From: Stentor roeselii
Lineage: Eukaryota; Ciliophora; Heterotrichea; Heterotrichida; Stentoridae
Assembly (NCBI GenBank): GCA_006503475.1
Contig: RSEH01000382.1
Location: 1 to 30,605 of the forward strand
Length of the DNA: 30,605 bases
Direction of reading: 5' to 3'
Made by a program: the position numbers and the translations under genes. Of this stretch, positions 28,945 to 30,605 are shown one piece after another (the stretch's first letter is position 1; every line of letters begins with the position of its first letter). Below the pieces are notes generated by a model. The model was not told the DNA's origin. It worked only from the letters and a program-made list of their open reading frames with translations, and did no database searches.

Positions 28945-29528
28945 ATGGAAAGCATGATGGCCCGGTTGAAGTCAGCAGTCGAATCTCAGAAAGGAAGACA
29001 AAAATCTGCTGGAAGGACTTTTAACATGGAAACTGAAGGTAAAGACTCAGAGTTCATCAAAGTCCAAACGAAAAAAATCATTGATATCCTTCTTCCTGAA
29101 CAGGACCCGCCTGAAAGTAATGAAAAAATAGTCAGTTTGTTTCAGCAGGTCTCAGATGTACTTAAAGTTGTACTTGGTAAAGGAAGGGAAAAGAAAAAAG
29201 AACCGGAAAACTCTAAAAAAGTGGAAGAATTGGAAAATTTAGTTAATGAAAGTGAAAGGGAAAAGGTAGATATAAACAGATTTATTTGAGAAGGCAGAAC
29301 TTGGAACTTAAGAAGAAAAATGAGGAGATGCTGGAAAGGATTGAACAAAATGGAATTTCTCAGGAACTTGTTGCGATGTTGAAGGATTCGCAGGTTAAAC
29401 TTATGGAGGCGAATAGGTTTTTGATTGAAGATTTGAAATTGCTGAAACAGGCACAGGCTGATAAGGACAGGCTTTGGGAATTGGAATTGGAAGATATTAG
29501 GAAAGCGTGTAGTTTGATGAAAAGTTAA
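28945..29528 (+). CDS. Coiled-coil protein, two exons joined by a putative 14-nt intron
   Basis: Exon 1 28945-29265 (107 codons), exon 2 29280-29528, joined as ...SEREK-IYLRRQNLELKKKN, giving 189 residues. The second half (about 90-189) is a strong heptad coiled coil. The first half has a predicted helical segment (KIIDILLPEQDPPESNEKIVSLFQQVSDVLK). The frames of the two halves differ, so the joint needs a length of 2 modulo 3. GTAGATATAAACAG (14 nt) fits best; a single-base indel in the DNA or assembly is the alternative. The ATG at 28945 leaves only 13 nt to the divergent gene; a later in-frame ATG at 29026 is possible. No family recognised. A role in ubiquitin handling is suggested only by neighbours. 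Confidence 0.65.
29266..29279 (+). other. Putative 14-nt intron
   Basis: GTAGATATAAACAG, phase 0. It bridges two halves of a coiled coil in different frames. It is one base shorter than the other introns here, so an indel is an alternative. Confidence 0.4.
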
Positions 29529-29922
29529 TGGAATTAAGATTTGTCTATATTTTTGGATTTTCATGGATTTTGGAAGTCTTGGATATTTGAGTGTAAGAGG
29601 TTTTAAAATGTAGAAGAATCTATTCTTTGGTCATGGGTTTTATATGATATGATGATTTGGTGGTTACTGTAACACATACACCCAATTGAAATTATCTTCA
29701 GACTTTTATACTTCGCTAAGAAACAACCCGCGTTGTGAATCTTTGTCTTTAGTTATATTTCTTCAAATGTCGAAAATTCCTACAATATTAAAAATTTTGA
29801 AACTCAAAGATATAAACTTCAAAAGTTTCTATTCTTGAAACCAATTAACTTATCTGACATAACTTTTCCGATATTTTGCCTTAGTTCGAATCCTAAAAAA
29901 TCCACCTTATGTCACCTAATAA
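29529..29922. other. Spacer upstream of the right-hand CDC48 gene
   Basis: 394 nt without ORFs of note. A sequence resembling a tRNA T-arm (TTAGTTCGAATCCTAA, 29881-29896) is present but no tRNA can be folded around it. Confidence 0.5.

Positions 29923-30605
<683 letters not shown>

Noticed and set aside
29242-29258. Alternative 17-nt intron (GTTAATGAAAGTGAAAG) in the coiled-coil gene
   Set aside because: It also restores the frame, but its length fits the observed intron size less well and it removes part of the heptad pattern.
29881-29896. tRNA T-arm-like sequence TTAGTTCGAATCCTAA
   Set aside because: No matching acceptor stem, D-arm or anticodon arm could be found around it on either strand.

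Overview
The window looks like macronuclear-type DNA of a heterotrich ciliate close to Stentor (inference). Three things support this. Genes end in TAA, TAG and TGA, including conserved C-termini, so the standard code is used. Coding sequence is packed tightly on both strands. Several genes can only be read through by removing GT...AG introns of exactly 15 nt, and such mini-introns are a known hallmark of Stentor. No telomere repeats, rRNA, tRNA, transposon or CRISPR array was recognised.

Layout. 1-1440 is the 3' part of a CDC48/p97 AAA ATPase gene. 1485-1952 encodes a small protein that looks like a permuted papain-fold hydrolase. 2021-3940 is decaying coding sequence for membrane proteins, with one small membrane ORF on the other strand. 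4251-6917 holds an Ser-Pro repeat protein, a lipid-anchored calcium-dependent protein kinase and a small Cys-rich type I membrane protein. 7003-9210 (minus) is a large multipass membrane protein with faint MLO-like features. 9656-11227 is a MAP3K-type kinase. 11296-13032 (minus) is a coiled-coil protein with one 15-nt intron. 13237-16662 is a Kelch/Cys-rich membrane protein with three 15-nt introns.

17170-19191 (minus) is a WD40 protein, and 19930-21992 (minus) is its tandem paralogue broken by three single-base indels. 23394-24833 encodes an astacin-like protein that keeps the zinc histidines but has lost the catalytic glutamate, and that has a myristoylation-type N-terminus instead of a signal peptide. 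26350-26565 is a small protein with a lipidation motif. 27445-28931 (minus) holds a RING protein and a lipid-anchored ubiquitin-like protein. 28945-29528 is a coiled-coil protein. 29923 to the end is the 5' part of a second CDC48 reading frame in the same direction as the first.

Common themes. Four proteins have MG-type N-termini suited to myristoylation, three of them with palmitoylatable cysteines. The right-hand end groups ubiquitin-linked genes (RING, ubiquitin-like, CDC48), and the left-hand CDC48 sits beside a possible papain-fold hydrolase. Signalling kinases and membrane proteins fill the middle. Gene starts and their upstream DNA are rich in A and C on the coding strand, while many gene ends are rich in T and G. 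Several start codons are directly preceded by TATAA or TATAAAT.
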